DNA from: Pseudorasbora parva
Taxonomy: Eukaryota > Chordata > Actinopteri > Cypriniformes > Gobionidae
NCBI RefSeq assembly: GCF_024679245.1
Contig: NC_090191.1
Location: 39,358,024-39,422,023 of the forward strand
Length of the DNA: 64,000 nt
Reading direction: 5' to 3'
Shown here in pieces: positions 12,896 to 24,478 of the stretch. How positions within the stretch are numbered: the stretch's first letter is position 1; every line of letters begins with the position of its first letter. The notes below the pieces were generated by a model, which ran no database searches, was not told the DNA's origin, and saw only the letters and a program-made list of their open reading frames with translations. The position numbers were made by a program, and so were the translations under genes.

Positions 12896-13645
12896 TGAGC
12901 AAAATTGAAATGTTATGCATTACAGTTCAAAAGAAACTCAAAATTCAAAGAAACTGTGTTTAATTGTCATTGGCAATCCAAAATCCATAAATACGGGTTT
13001 TATTTTTAATGCAAAATATAATTTCTTTTGATTTTAGGATTAAATGTGGTGTGATATTTCTTCATGAGATTCACCCCAACATCATAACATAATGATTTCT
13101 CTCCAAGTACATCTCTTATTGCATTTATGATTATTATAAATCTTCTGCGATTTACAATCAAACATTCAGGCCGTGCACAGTGAGCAAACAGTGTCTAAGT
13201 TGTGAACATACAGTGCTCTTTATTGCTTGCGAAAGCATTTCAGGTAACACGCTGTGCTGGGTGTGGACACAAAGTGGCAAATGAAGTTTATGCTGAGGAT
13301 GCGTGACAGAAAATCTCCCTACGCCAGTTGCTTAGCAACCTTTCCTTCTAGATTCACTCACATGATGCTCAGGACAAATCTCTGAATTATCTCTCGATTA
13401 AAATCTAGCATAATTAGCATTAGCTAAAAATACATATACACAGAGTATAGAGGATGCAGATGAATGACTCGGGTGACGTGAGTTGTTTGTCTGTACCTAC
13501 TAATGAATGATGAAACACTTTAGATCAGACCATTACGTTATTTTTGACTATGAATGTTTCTGCAAGCATGAATAGAGATATATGACTTACAGTTTATACT
13601 AAGAGAGCAAACTAAAGTCAACATGAAGTCGGAAACAGGTTCATA
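12896..13645. other. no gene recognised
   Basis: AT-rich, no repeat or coding signal recognised. Confidence 0.5.
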
Positions 13646-14303
13646 CACTCTCAGAAAAAAAGGTACAGTGCTGTCACTGGGGCGGTACCCTTAGTGAAAA
13701 GGTGCATCTTCGTCATCACCCCTAAATGGTACATATTACTACCTTAAAGCTCCACTGTGTAACTTTGTTAGTTTATTCTTAGCTAAAAACACTTAGTTCT
13801 TTCAAAAATATATGTGCTCATTAATGTATATTTACTTCTTTCAAGTAATAAAGTATTCTCGTAAGTTTATAATATGCCATTGAAAATACATACGGGTGAG
13901 GGGTTCGAATGCCGGTCGCCATGTTGCCCCTCCATCTTGAAAGTACATTAGCCAAAGAGGGACATACTCGTAAATTCAAGCTTCGCCTTTCACGTTTTAA
14001 CACTCGATGGCACCGTGTCGAATGTGAAGAGGGGGATTGCCATGTTAATCTTGGACTAAATCGGCCACCGTAGGAGTTAAAACGAAATCAGAATTGAGAG
14101 GAACAGAAACTAATATTCACTGGTTGGTCAAATACATTTACACCGCTAGATGGGGGAAAATATCACACAGTGTAGCTTTAAAAAATACATATCATTACTT
14201 TAAGAGTGCGAATTAGTACCTTAAAGGTACATAGTAGTGCCTTTTTGGTTTTGTAACTTAGGGTACTGCTCCAGTGACAGCAATGCACATTTTTTTCTGA
14301 GTG
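13646..14303. mobile_element. GGTAC-arm palindromic MITE, interrupted
   Basis: The left end CACTCTCAGAAAAAAAGGTA, then GTGCTGTCACTGG, is mirrored on the right by CCAGTGACAGCAATGCAC and TTTTTTTCTGAGTG. The native element is about 220 bp; the middle is filled by the insertion at 13744-14181. Confidence 0.82.
13744..14181. mobile_element. TTAA-flanked element with CACTGTGTAAC-type ends (plus orientation)
   Basis: The sequence is TTAA, AGCTCCACTGTGTAAC, interior, CACACAGTGTAGCT, TTAA. It matches the reversed copy at 45050-45461. The interior shares CATTAATGTATATTTA and CCATGTTGCCCCTCCATC. No transposase. Confidence 0.85.
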
Positions 14304-14340
14304 TGTGTGGAAATAAAAATAAAAAATAAAAATAAATAAT

Positions 14341-15106
14341 CACTGTTGTTCAAAAGTTTAGGGTTGGTAAGATTGTTTTTATGTTTTTGAAAGAAGAACA
14401 ACGCACAACCAGACTGCATTTATTTGATCAAAAATACAGTAAAGATTTTGAAATATTATTACAATTTAAAATAACTTTTCTATGTGAATATAAAATGCAA
14501 AATGTAATTTATCCCTGTGATCAAAGCTGAATTTTAGCATCATTACTCCAGTCTTCAGAGTCGCATGATCCTTCAGAAATCATTCTATGATGCTGATTTG
14601 ATGCTCAGTTATTATCAGTTAATTCTTAATTAATGGTCTGTACATTCACTGTGAAAAAAATATTATGTAATAAATCAAGGGTAAATGAAAAATAATTAAG
14701 TGAATAAACCACGAATAATTAAATACAATTACGTGAACTTGACGATTCCACATAAGTTAATTTTTTCAATTACACATCAAGTTTATTTACTTTTTTTTTA
14801 AACTGTTTTTAAGTTAAGTCGACTGATCCCTTTTTACAGTTTCTCGAGCATCAAATCCTCATATCAGAATGATTTCTGAGGGATCGTGTGATACTGAAGA
14901 CTGGCGTAATGATGCTGAAAAAAAATTGGCTTTGATCACAGGAAATAAATTAAGTTTTAAAATATATTAACAGTTATTTTATATTACAATAATGTCACAA
15001 TATTTTACAGTATTTCTGATTAAATAGATGCAGCCTCGGTGAGCAGAAGAGACTTCTTTCGAAAACATTAAAAATCATACCGACCCCAAACTTTTGAGCG
15101 GTAGTG
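14341..15106. repeat. fish-wide dispersed repeat with TTCAAAAGTTT inverted ends
   Basis: The left end CACTGTTGTTCAAAAGTTTA and right end CCCCAAACTTTTGAGCGGTA are inverted relatives. The interior has two opposed blocks of GATCATGTGACACTGAAGAC type, making a broad palindrome (14505-14600 and 14850-14950). Very common in cyprinid DNA; no coding capacity. Confidence 0.75.
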
Positions 15107-15533
15107 TTTGCTCCGTCTCTGAAAAGTTTTATTTGCACTTTTCACCATCCAATCAACCGCAGTAGGCAGAACAGCAGCAAAAACCATTACATGTTGACTT
15201 TAAATGCTTTCTTTGAATGGCATCAGCATCTGACAGCGATTTGAACAGGTTAGGCCAATTAGAGTCATTCTCTCTCCCCAGTGACATCATCACACAGCAC
15301 GGAGCGTCTGCTTTACCTGTGAGTCTCGTCTGGGCTGTTCCCTCTCTTTTAAGACAGAACGTTCCCCTCTGTTCGGCTGAACCCCGTGAACACAAGCTCT
15401 GAGCAGTTATCTGTGTGTACAACCAGTGTAATGATGCCGGTTCAGTTCGTGCCAAGAGAGGGTGGAGACAGACGGGGAGCAGACAGAGGTCATGCATGAA
15501 CGGATTCTCCACTGGCTCAATCAGATCAACAAC

Positions 15534-15534
<1 letters not shown>

Positions 15535-15624
<90 letters not shown>
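15535..15624. repeat. (CA)n microsatellite, about 45 units
   Basis: A pure CA tract. The 173-residue minus-strand frame across it is a microsatellite artefact. Confidence 0.97.
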
Positions 15625-15627
<3 letters not shown>

Positions 15628-16521
15628 TCTTTTGAGTTCTCCTTGCAGATGGAGACAGAGCGGTCCATGCACACACCAACATCAGACAGATCGCTCCAAA
15701 CATGAACATTTATACAGACAAACAGACAGTGAGGTTGTGCTTTAGTTATATCTCATTCTGCTCTTGCTTTTGGAAGCATCCGTGTCAAACCGCTCTGAGG
15801 TTACTGAACTCTCCCAGAAAAAAAGTTTTCTGTTTCTCTGAGTTAATGCAAAAAAATCGAATCAAGTGAGTGAACCTCACAAAAGCAAGAGAACACCCCC
15901 CAATAATACAATCGATTTTGTAAATAAAACGAAGCCAGTTTTAGGACTATTTAAAATATTTTAATTGTGACTTTTTCAATTAGAATTTTATCAATAACAA
16001 AAAAAAAATTGTCATTAATTGTCATAATCATACACACATAAAATTATGCATGGTAGTATTTTATGAATAAAGATCACTCTCATTACTGTAATACGTTATA
16101 CATATTTAAATATTAAATTGCATCATTGTAGTATTTTATGAAAAAAATGTATCTTACTGTAATACAATATACATATGTAAATGTTAAATTGTGAATTAAT
16201 TATGCATCATGTGCGGAAAAAGTGAGAAAAGTCGGTTTTTACATACATGAACAATGTGAAATTTAATGCAAACTTGACAATTCTACATAACTTCATTTTT
16301 TAGGTTTAAGTTTATTTACTTAATACTTTTAAGTCACCTTAAAGTCAAGGTAGAAATGTATGTAATTTAATTACTAACCACTGTATACTGTTTTTATGCT
16401 GTTTTACAAGAATGATAATCTAGTCAGAATAATCACTAAGAATTTTTAAGGTATTGCATGTCCCAATGCGAAAAAAATGTCTTAAAATAGGCTTCAATTT
16501 TAATCAAGCAATAGAAATATA

Positions 16522-16527
16522 TTTATT
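16522..16527 (-). other. candidate polyadenylation signal for kcnc2
   Basis: An AATAAA hexamer on the minus strand lies about 180 nt past the kcnc2 stop. The surroundings are AT-rich and other AATAAA-like hexamers occur further on (for example near 16310), so the true cleavage site is uncertain. Neuronal ion-channel 3' UTRs are often several kilobases long, and this may only be a proximal site. Confidence 0.25.
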
Positions 16528-16709
16528 GTATTATAATTTTGTGAGATTCACCCTAATATTTCTTTGTAAAACTTTACTATAACACTCTACTATATGCAGT
16601 CTGTACATAATAATCTGTATATTCACAGAGGGAGAGGAAAATGTATAGCCACACCCACAGTGGGCGGAGTCTCTGCAGTACATTTGGCTTTGCATGAGAA
16701 GGCGTGGCC

Positions 16710-16822
16710 TCAGAAGATGGACGGGATAGGGGAACGGGAGCGGCGAATCGGACAGGGCGAGGTCACTGGAGAGAGACGGAGAGTGCCGGCTATGTTGTTT
16801 AAGCTTCGGGATTTCTCAAAGC
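16710..16822 (-). CDS. kcnc2: kcnc2 (Kv3.2) terminal coding exon with stop codon
   Basis: The acceptor AAG ends at 16823, and the exon's first two bases complete a glycine codon with the single base left by the previous exon. The product, [12 protein letters not shown] then [23 protein letters not shown] and a TGA stop at 16712..16710, matches the Kv3.2 isoform that ends SRSPIPSI plus a hydrophobic residue. Compared with my recollection of mammalian Kv3.2, it is shorter by about four residues after NNIAG and by three before CPIRRS. The open frame extends upstream of the acceptor into intron 3, but that part (hydrophobic, Val/Leu-rich) has no Kv3 resemblance. With the two other visible exons the coding total is 1200 nt, or 399 residues plus stop. 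Confidence 0.95.
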
Positions 16823-17188
16823 CTTCAGACGTGAGAGAACGCAACATTAAGAGCACAAAGACACACAAAACAAATACAAACGTGCCTCGTGGGACACGAC
16901 ATGCACACACATATAAGACCACATCACATTTACTGTGTCCAGTGATCAGAATGATGCCATTTTCAAATACCAAAATGTCTAGTAGAACATTTATTTTAGG
17001 AGCTTTTGGCTAGTTTCCGTGCTTCATTTTGATCACTAAACATGTTTTGTGTGCAATCATGTGCTCAGTAATTGTGAGAACCCAAATTGCTATACTGATT
17101 AATACATAAAAAGGGCATTTTAATTTCCTAAACAAATTACTATATGATAACTATTTTCTTAGAGGACTAAAACACAGTTTAATTATGA

Positions 17189-17190
17189 TG

Positions 17191-17231
<41 letters not shown>

Positions 17232-17252
17232 GATGATGATGAGGAAGAGGAG
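17189..17252. repeat. (ATG/GAT)n microsatellite
   Basis: About 20 trinucleotide units with single-base variants, followed by a purine-rich GAGGAAGAGGAGGAA stretch. Confidence 0.93.
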
Positions 17253-17737
17253 GAAATGATGATAGAGGATGATACAATTCAACAACAATTTTATTTTTAA
17301 AGCCAGTCTGGATGGAAATGCCAACTAAAACTGTACAAAAGTTGCAAAAACCTCAATGAGCAAACATACAGAATGCGTCTGGATTCTGCCATTCATGGCC
17401 AGTTTCATAAATGATAAGCAGATAGTATATCATTATATAGATCAGTGTACATTAACAGGCCTGACCATATATGAAATTCTACAATGTTGTTTACACCTTA
17501 TTAAATGATGATTAATGCAAGTAATTATATTGATTAATACGTACAGTGTCGTGTGTATCTGATTGTAATATGCGGCAACAATACATTATAATTTGAGCTC
17601 TTGTTCTGATGGCTAAGATAAAATATTAAAAAAAAAAAAATTTAAAATAACTATATATAGTTAATTTCCTGTATTTATTTCAAATAAAAATGTATTTTAT
17701 TTACAAATAAATTAAGACAACACATACATACAGTATA

Positions 17738-17738
17738 T

Positions 17739-17808
<70 letters not shown>

Positions 17809-17811
17809 GTG

Positions 17812-17899
<88 letters not shown>
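17738..17899. repeat. compound (TA)(CA)(TA)(GT) microsatellite
   Basis: Alternating TA, about 15 CA, TA, then about 40 GT units. CA and GT blocks on the same strand are complementary, so this tract can form a hairpin as well as Z-DNA. Confidence 0.96.
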
Positions 17900-17903
<4 letters not shown>

Positions 17904-18001
17904 ATATACACACACAATTAATGACAATTTTTTTGTTATTGATAAAATTCGAATTGAAAAAAAAGTATTAATGTCACAATTAAAATATTTTTATATATTT
18001 A

Positions 18002-18004
<3 letters not shown>

Positions 18005-18065
<61 letters not shown>
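18005..18065. repeat. (TA)n microsatellite
   Basis: About 30 uninterrupted TA units inside kcnc2 intron 3. Confidence 0.96.
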
Positions 18066-18071
<6 letters not shown>

Positions 18072-18248
18072 TACACATACTATTACTATAACTATAATAT
18101 AAAATAAAAAAAAAACTATATATATATATAATAAACAAAATACATACTGGACCCATATGATATGTATTTAGCGTGTAGATGGGACCTGATGAAAAAAATA
18201 TGTATAAATAGTCCATATAATATATTACTGTATCTTGTATAAACAATA

Positions 18249-18892
18249 ACCATGTTTACATGCCAATACACTAACTCACAAAAATCAGCAGCATATTAAA
18301 AAAATTACCCGTTGTCCTAGTTTACATGCAAACCAATAACCCAGCACTTACTTGCAAAAGTAAACCACATTTACAAGACTTTATTAATAATCAGTTTATA
18401 TCAGTTTATTTTTTGGTAGTGACACAAAAACATAATCAGTCTTTTCTTGTGATGTTAAAGTATTAAAAAACCCAACTTACGAACTATATTATCCTCTCAT
18501 GCCGTTAGAGATGCAGCATTTTGACTGTATGCATAAGATGAGAACACCTTTTCATAATTTCTTGGGTCAAGAAATAGTTTGAGTTTGCAATATCTCCTCC
18601 TTCCCTACAGCGAAACACTCGCTCTGTCTGGATGCACTTATATCCACAGTAAGGTTGTGCTTTTGTCACACATCACACTTCAATGAATCGACAGAACGCA
18701 GATTAATGTGTTTACATGCCGGGAGACATCGGGGTAAGGGGCAAAAATCTAGCTGTGTTGATGGGTTTATGTTTAAGCCGTTTATGACTTTACTCCGATA
18801 AAGGAAACCGGGTTAACGCGTTTACACGAGCACATGCATTGTTGGCTTATTCAGCATAACCGGGGTGAGAACATGCATGTAAACGCGCTCAA
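18249..18892. mobile_element. element bounded by GTTTACATGC inverted ends
   Basis: It starts ACCATGTTTACATGCC and ends ACATGCATGTAAACGCG, with further internal GTTTACATG copies near 18320 and 18710. A non-coding MITE-like repeat; boundaries approximate. Confidence 0.5.
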
Positions 18893-19236
18893 TAAGTATG
18901 TTTATCTGGTGCTAACCTTCTAATGCCCTTTAGCACTGGTAGTGTTGAGGGGACGCCAGGCGGGGACAGAGTTTGACCTTACAAACACGGCCCCAGCGGG
19001 AGCCTGCATTTCCTCACCGCCCTTGAGCTAGCCCACATTTAACCTCCCAGTAGGGTTATTAGCCTAGCATTTGTGTCTGTCAAACAGTACAGCCATGTGG
19101 CCTTGGGTGACAACTCAACATCTGCCTTGCTATGGGGTCATACTAGTTAAATATTCATGCGAAAGCCATGCAAAATGCAAAGAAAACAAAAGTAGACAAC
19201 CAAATATTGATGCGTATCTAGGACAGCAAAAGATTT

Positions 19237-19734
19237 TTAAAGAGGGACTATTATGACCTTTTTCAAGTCTTGATTTCGTTTTTGGCTCTTAGTACAGGTT
19301 TTCATGCTTGAATATTCAAAAAACACAATTTGTCCCATATTTTCAATTATTGCAGCTCCTCTCTTCCCAGTCTGTCAGTAGCACTCTGTTTAGTTCCTGT
19401 CTCTATGAAGCCCCTCCTTCTGAAGAGCTCAGTCTCCTCTGATTGGTTGGCTGGATCAATGTGTTGTGATTGGTCAATTGAAGCGATTGCCAAGGTGTTT
19501 GGGAAATGTCCCGCCCCTTACTCACTACTAACCAACTCAACCAAGCTTTGCCCCTTTATTCTGCGTATTAATTATTTACATGAGGAATATAGAGCGTGTT
19601 CGTTCCTGCGAGAAAACTAAAGACTACAATGGAAGAGTTTCAGGGAGCTCAGAAACTCCCTTTGGACGGATTTTGTGCTTTGCAAACCTTTTTCAGAGTT
19701 GAACATGTTAAAAAGCATAATAGGACCTCTTTAA
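19237..19734. mobile_element. TTAA-flanked element with AGAGGGACTATTATG ends
   Basis: TTTTTAAAGAGGGACTATTA at the left is mirrored by CATAATAGGACCTCTTTAAA at the right. The interior has TCCCAGTCTGTCAGTAGC and CCTGTCTCTATGAAGCCCCT, shared with 36669-37000, and a TGTGTTGTGATTGGTCAA block also found at 40090. It lies in kcnc2 intron 3. Confidence 0.8.
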
Positions 19735-19975
19735 AAAGGGAGGAGAGCGACGAAAACACTAGTATTGACCATGGCGACAACTATAAATCAACGGTATAAA
19801 ACATAAACCTCCTGAACAGTTAAAGTTCTTCATTTCCATCCATGAGTCAATGTTTATGTCAATGGATTGACAGATATAAGGGATGAAATGGGTTTAGATG
19901 TGATGGGCATTTGTTTGGACGTACTGTATATGCTAATATGAAAAATGGAAGGCTTTGATTGGCCGAGCAGAATAC

Positions 19976-20146
19976 CTGTTTTGCGAATAGCTGCGTCTGC
20001 GTTGCAGGTGTAGTCGCTGGCGGCCAATAGGAAGCACGTGCCCTCGGTGTGACGGTCCGGCTCACGCATGCTGGAGTGGCGCATGGGTATCCGCTCCTCT
20101 GGAGACATTGTGATGTCACTTCCTGCGCTGCAGTCCGCAGACAACA
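19976..20146 (-). CDS. kcnc2: kcnc2 (Kv3.2) cytoplasmic C-terminal tail exon
   Basis: This 171-nt exon enters and leaves in phase 1, so it adds exactly 57 codons' worth of sequence. The acceptor is CCAG at 20147 and the donor is ACAG|GTATT at 19976/19975. The product runs from VLSADCSAG through SPEERIPMRHSS and GTCFLLAASDYTC to AAIRKT. It aligns by eye with the mammalian Kv3.2 tail, where the matching landmarks are SPPERLPIRRSS, ETCFLL and GDYTC. The region is cytoplasmic and serine-rich. In mammals, Kv3 isoforms diverge at the 3' end of this exon, so another terminal exon could exist, but I did not find one. Bases just outside the exon continue in open frame, which would lengthen a naive ORF call on both sides; the phase-consistent splice sites set the limits. 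Confidence 0.95.
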
Positions 20147-22120
20147 CTGGTGGGAAATGAAGAGCGTGAGCGGTGAAAAACAACATCTGCTTATTTGGGA
20201 CACGGACCAGCTAGAGACAGAGGTGAGGGGTCAATCGCAAGATGAAAATAGGACCGAAATTGGGTCGAAGGAATGAGTCATCAGAAGCTGTGTGTGGGGC
20301 AGGGTTTGAAACCTGATGTTACAGACACTGGTAAAGAAAAACTGCTTTAAAAAGATCCTAAATACTTCATGAAAATGTAACTACACATGCAGGGATCTCT
20401 GAGAGAGGAGACACAATATCATTAACTCAGTAGAAATCAACGGAAAATTATGCATCACCATGATTTGGAGAATATCTAGTATATGAAAGATGTATAATAT
20501 CTCACAACAAGGTTCATTTGGATTAACTTTCAAGACTTTGCTGTCATTTGTTTGATGCATCATTGACTAATGTACCTCATATTTCATATTTCCATCTCCA
20601 TGTCTCTTTAGGGACGCCGTATAAACAGTGTTATTTTAATATTATTTATATTGTATTATAGTATTTATTAATATATTGAATTAGCTTATACTGATATATA
20701 CTGAAATCTTATATTCAGTTTAAGTTTTAGCATTTAGTTTAGTTTATTTTTAGTATAATAAACTAGTATTATACATATATAAAAATTAGTATAACATTTT
20801 TATATTTATTTCAGTTTTAGATTTAGCCTTTTTGAATACTTCCCCTTAAACTAACTTTATTTGTTGCCAAAGCAGCATTTTGTTTGCTTTAATTTTTCAT
20901 CTAATATTCACTTTAATATTTATTTAAATTTAGGTTTAGTTTCATTTTATTATTTAAGTTTCAGTTAATAATTACAACAGTGATCAGGAAAACACAATAA
21001 TGACTTTCCCCCCAATTTAATAACTTTTGAAAACAGGTCAGACTCAGTAATGTTTAATCCCTTTGAAAAAGGTTCACCTGACCCAGATGAGATGCATTTC
21101 TTCTACATATATGTTTTTTATTTGCTCAAAAACGGTTGGACAGCTGATTTAAGGCTCTACTTTTCCCACTGTTAAATCCTGTGAAAACCATCGGACAGCA
21201 AAAGCACATCACATGTAAATGACCGCACATCATCCTCAAATCTGACCAGCATCACTCGATCAATCTGCACTTTTACATTCTCACTATTGTCTCTACATTC
21301 AGACTGAAATATCACAGTGAAATCCAGCCCATCTTCAGGCTCCCAAATGCATCTCCGTGGCAACAGGCGAGCAGTACTGGAGCTGCACCCTCTCTTTATG
21401 CTCAGCTCTCCAAGGAATATCTCAAACGCCATTAGCTTTAACCCTCCAGGACAACACACACCTGACTCGGTGGAATAGAGTCAGTTACTGGGTCTTACTT
21501 TACGGTATAGTTCAATGAAAATAAAAACTTCCAAATGTCGTTTAAAACCCTCATTCCCACTTGTTTTCAATTCATAATCAATGATGTCATTTATGTCTCC
21601 GAGGTCTCATGCCATTGGTTATCATGCATCATGTCGTGCAATTTCACATTAGATATAAAATTACTACACTGTAAAAAATGAGGTTAAAATAAGACAAGAA
21701 AATACCATTTCAGCCTTTCAACTTTAAATTTAGCCTCAGACGTCACCGCCCACGGACCGCTAGCTGAACGTCTGATGCATATGGCACAGTAAAATTGGAA
21801 AAACTTGAAGTTGTCATTCTACAGGATTTCCAGGAGACGTGCATGTCTAAATGCTGGATTTTTAAAAGCATGTGAATTATGTAAAGCTTGCGGCATAGAC
21901 CCTTTAAAGTACGTCCAAGAGTTTTACACACCTGGTCTGTTATTGTAGGAACAGCGATATTACATTTTAATGCCCCTAAGCATGACACGGTACATGATTG
22001 GTTGCTTTACATGTTAGTCAGATGATCCTTAGCCAATGAAAACTGCTATGGATCCAGACCTTCTTTAGTCAGTCTGAAAGTCTGGCAACACAAGACAACT
22101 TCAGCTTTCACATTTAATTC

Positions 22121-22764
22121 TTAAAGGAGTACGTCAGAGCTGGGAAGATGAATCTGTATTTAAACTGGGTCATCAATGTAGTAGAAATGTGAAATTATTT
22201 TTTAATTTGGTGCCTTTTAGACTGAGAAAAGACAGAAAATGTATTTTTGTCTCAAGGGGATGAAAGACTACAATTCCCAGAATGCTTCGCTGCCCTGTGA
22301 GGCCACTCCCAAAGCCACCGCTACTGGATTACAGTGACTGAGTTGGAGAAGACACTACAATTAAAAACTGAACGTGTGTGTTCAATATAATGAGTGAGTC
22401 GCCGCGAGTCTCACAGCACTGAGCACTAACTGCAGGAGTGAAAAAAATGAGCTGATGAGGTCTCGTGATGAGAGCTGAGGTAATCGCGACTACACTCGCT
22501 CTGAGTGTGATCTCCATCCCTCACGCGCGGGTTCAAAACATGCGGAAATGGCTCCCTCTGCTGGCTGTAGTCTTTAGCCTCTGGCCAAACATTCCTCCTA
22601 TGATGCAAATATCGTCAATTTGCGTCATAGGAGGAATTTTTCAGAAATAAAATGCATAAATCTCTTGTCTCAGGGGGATATGAGGGGGGAAAGCACAATC
22701 ATTTGAATATACTCAAGGGTTTCTACTGATACAAAGCCATATGCTAATCACTGAAGTAAGCCTT
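22121..22764. mobile_element. relative of the 23481-24203 TTAA-type element, opposite orientation
   Basis: It starts TTAAAGGAGTACGTCAGAG and ends ATCACTGAAGTAAGCCTTT. The interior ACAATTCCCAGAATGCTTCG and AGGCCACTCCCAAAG are the inverse of the 23481-24203 copy. The right-hand TTAA is lost. Confidence 0.7.
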
Positions 22765-22909
22765 TCAGTGCTGTTTCTTTTGAATTATTTGTGAATTTTA
22801 CTAACAATTTGCTTTTCATCAACTCACAACCCCCCTGCGGTTTCTTTGCAGACCCCCATTTGAAATCCCTGTTCTACAGAATACTTTAACATCCAGAAAG
22901 TGACACACT

Positions 22910-23165
22910 CCACCTTTACATGTCTTAAAATCCCACTGAAGTGCCCTGAAAAACGCAGCAATTTTCAGTGTGTTGGCATAATTTCCACTGAAACGAAGAC
23001 AGGGCAGGACATATCGATCAGCTCCTCCCCTTTTCTAGAGAGCATTTGATTGGACAGAAAATCTGACGAGAAGCTGAAGTGCAGTGATGTCATTAAAGTA
23101 ATTGATCCCACACTGGCAAAAGTGAGAGACTGTAAGTTTTGAATGCTTAAAGTCGTCATTAGTTT
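22910..23165. repeat. relic related to the 32790-33559 element
   Basis: Shared text includes ATCCCACTGAAGTGCCCT, a TCTAGAGAGCATTTGATTGG block and AAAAGTGAGAGACTGTAAG, corresponding in inverse order to 32790-33559. The ends are degraded. Confidence 0.5.
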
Positions 23166-23480
23166 GGAGCACATTAGCTCAGACCATGGGTTTTCAAACT
23201 TTATGATGCCAAGGACCCCCAAATATGATGAACCTTTTATGAGGGACCCCCTTCCTAAATTCCACCTATACATTTTTATGCATGAAAAAAAGAAAGATTT
23301 AAATTCTTAGATAAATAGTAAGAGTGACATTACATATAGGCCTACAACATGTCGTTTCCAAACCTAAATTGGCTATACTTAATGTTGGATGTATAAACCT
23401 GAAGAACATTATTTTAAATTTAAAAATATTTATATAACTAACTTTCACAATAAATGTATGCAAACAGCTCACGTACTGCA

Positions 23481-24203
23481 TTAAAGGGTTACTTCAGCGA
23501 TTTAGCATACGGCTTTGTATCAGTAGAAACCCGGGAGTATATTCAAATGATCATGCTCCATGCTGTGTATGTGCCGTGACACTCGATCATCTCACTCACA
23601 TTATATTGAACACACACGTTCAGTTTTTAATTGCAGTGTCTGTTCTCTAACTGAACCAAGTAACACTTTATTTTAAGGTTCAGTTATTAACTATTACCTA
23701 CTTGCTTATTAGCATGCATATTACTAGGATATTGTCTGTTTATTAGTTCTTATAAAGCACATATTAATGCCTTATTCTGCATGACCGTATTCTACAACTC
23801 TTAATCCTACCCAATACCGAAACTTAAATGCTACAAAACTACCTTATTACTAACTATTAATAAGCAGTAAATTTGGAGTTTATTGAGGCGTAAAAGTTGT
23901 AGTAAATAGTGAATATGTGTTCCCCATACTAAAGCGTTACCCTGAACTTATTTTATGAAAATGAACGCAGTGGGCAAATGATCCAGTAATCCAGTAGTGG
24001 TGACTTTGGGAGTGGCCTCGCAGGGCAGCGAAGCAATGCATTCTGGGAGTTGTTGTCCTTCATCCACATGAGACAAAAATACATTTTCTGTCTTTTCTCA
24101 GTCGCGAAGGCACCAAATTCAAAAATAATTTCACATTTCAACAACATTAATGACCCAGTTTAAATATAAAGCTTAATGCTAAATCACTGAAGTAACCCTT
24201 TAA
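23481..24203. mobile_element. TTAA-flanked element with GGGTTACTTCAGCG ends
   Basis: The sequence is TTAA, AGGGTTACTTCAGCGATTTA, interior, AAATCACTGAAGTAACCCT, TTAA. Precise TTAA lies on both sides. It is interrupted by the GTAACACTTTA element at 23660-23940. Confidence 0.85.
23660..23940. mobile_element. GTAACACTTTA-ended MITE, innermost of three nested elements
   Basis: It begins GTAACACTTTATTTTAAGG and ends CCCCATACTAAAGCGTTAC. The same sequence in reverse lies at 44292-44544. No coding capacity. Confidence 0.8.
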
Positions 24204-24478
24204 TAATGCCTTACAACCCCAGTGAGCAAGAAAAAGAGGACTATAGTGAGAAACACTTAACAGAAAGGAAACATATACAATTCTGGAAAGTATGTATACA
24301 ACAAGAAAGAAACATTTAGAAATGAAAGAGTTAGAAAGTTTGGTAGACTTGATCAATTTTTGCTTTCTGGGGGACCCCTGGGGGTCCCCGTACCACAGTT
24401 TGCAAACCCCTGGCTTAGATAACAGTAAGGCAAAAATAAATACATTTTAATTTGATTAAATGACAGCATGTGTCTCAC

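Larger units (their letters stand above)
15107..16709. other. kcnc2 3' UTR and downstream sequence
   Basis: It contains the (CA)n at 15535-15624 and AT-rich sequence. The part nearest 16709 should be kcnc2 3' UTR, but its end is not defined. No other gene was recognised. Confidence 0.55.
16823..19975 (-). other. kcnc2: kcnc2 intron 3
   Basis: This intron separates the two tail exons (GT at 19975-19974, AG at 16824-16823). It holds an ATG/GAT microsatellite, a (CA)(TA)(GT) composite, a long (TA)n run, an element bounded by GTTTACATGC inverted ends, and a TTAA-flanked element. No further Kv3-like exon was recognised. Confidence 0.9.
23185..24412. mobile_element. hAT-like element carrying two further nested insertions
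   Basis: The left end CATGGGTTTTCAAACT and right end AGTTTGCAAACCCCTG are inverted relatives of the CAGGGGTTNNCAAAC type seen in hAT elements. The flanking 8-mers GCTCAGAC and GCTTAGAT differ only by two C/T changes, consistent with an aged 8-bp target duplication. The rest is filled by the TTAA element at 23481-24203. Confidence 0.65.
20147..24478 (-). other. kcnc2: kcnc2 intron 2
   Basis: This intron runs from GT at 24478-24477 to AG at 20148-20147. Its 5' half is repeat-rich (three-level nest at 23185-24412, related element at 22121-22764, a 22910-23170 relic). Bases 20280-22120 are mostly AT-rich unique-looking sequence with no recognisable gene. Confidence 0.9.

Noticed and set aside
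13895..13915. B-box-like GGGTTCGAATGCC, possible tRNA gene
   Set aside because: No cloverleaf or A box around it, and it belongs to a TTAA-flanked element repeated at 45050-45461.
15153..15674. 173-residue minus-strand open frame with poly-Cys-Val
   Set aside because: Carried by the (CA)n tract; similar artefacts occur at 7758-8091, 8929-9353, 26349-26634, 30679-31251, 39029-39547, 44044-44236, 56467-56827 and 62246-62521.
16594..17013. 139-residue plus-strand open frame
   Set aside because: Antisense to the kcnc2 terminal exon and its flanks, with no recognisable motif.
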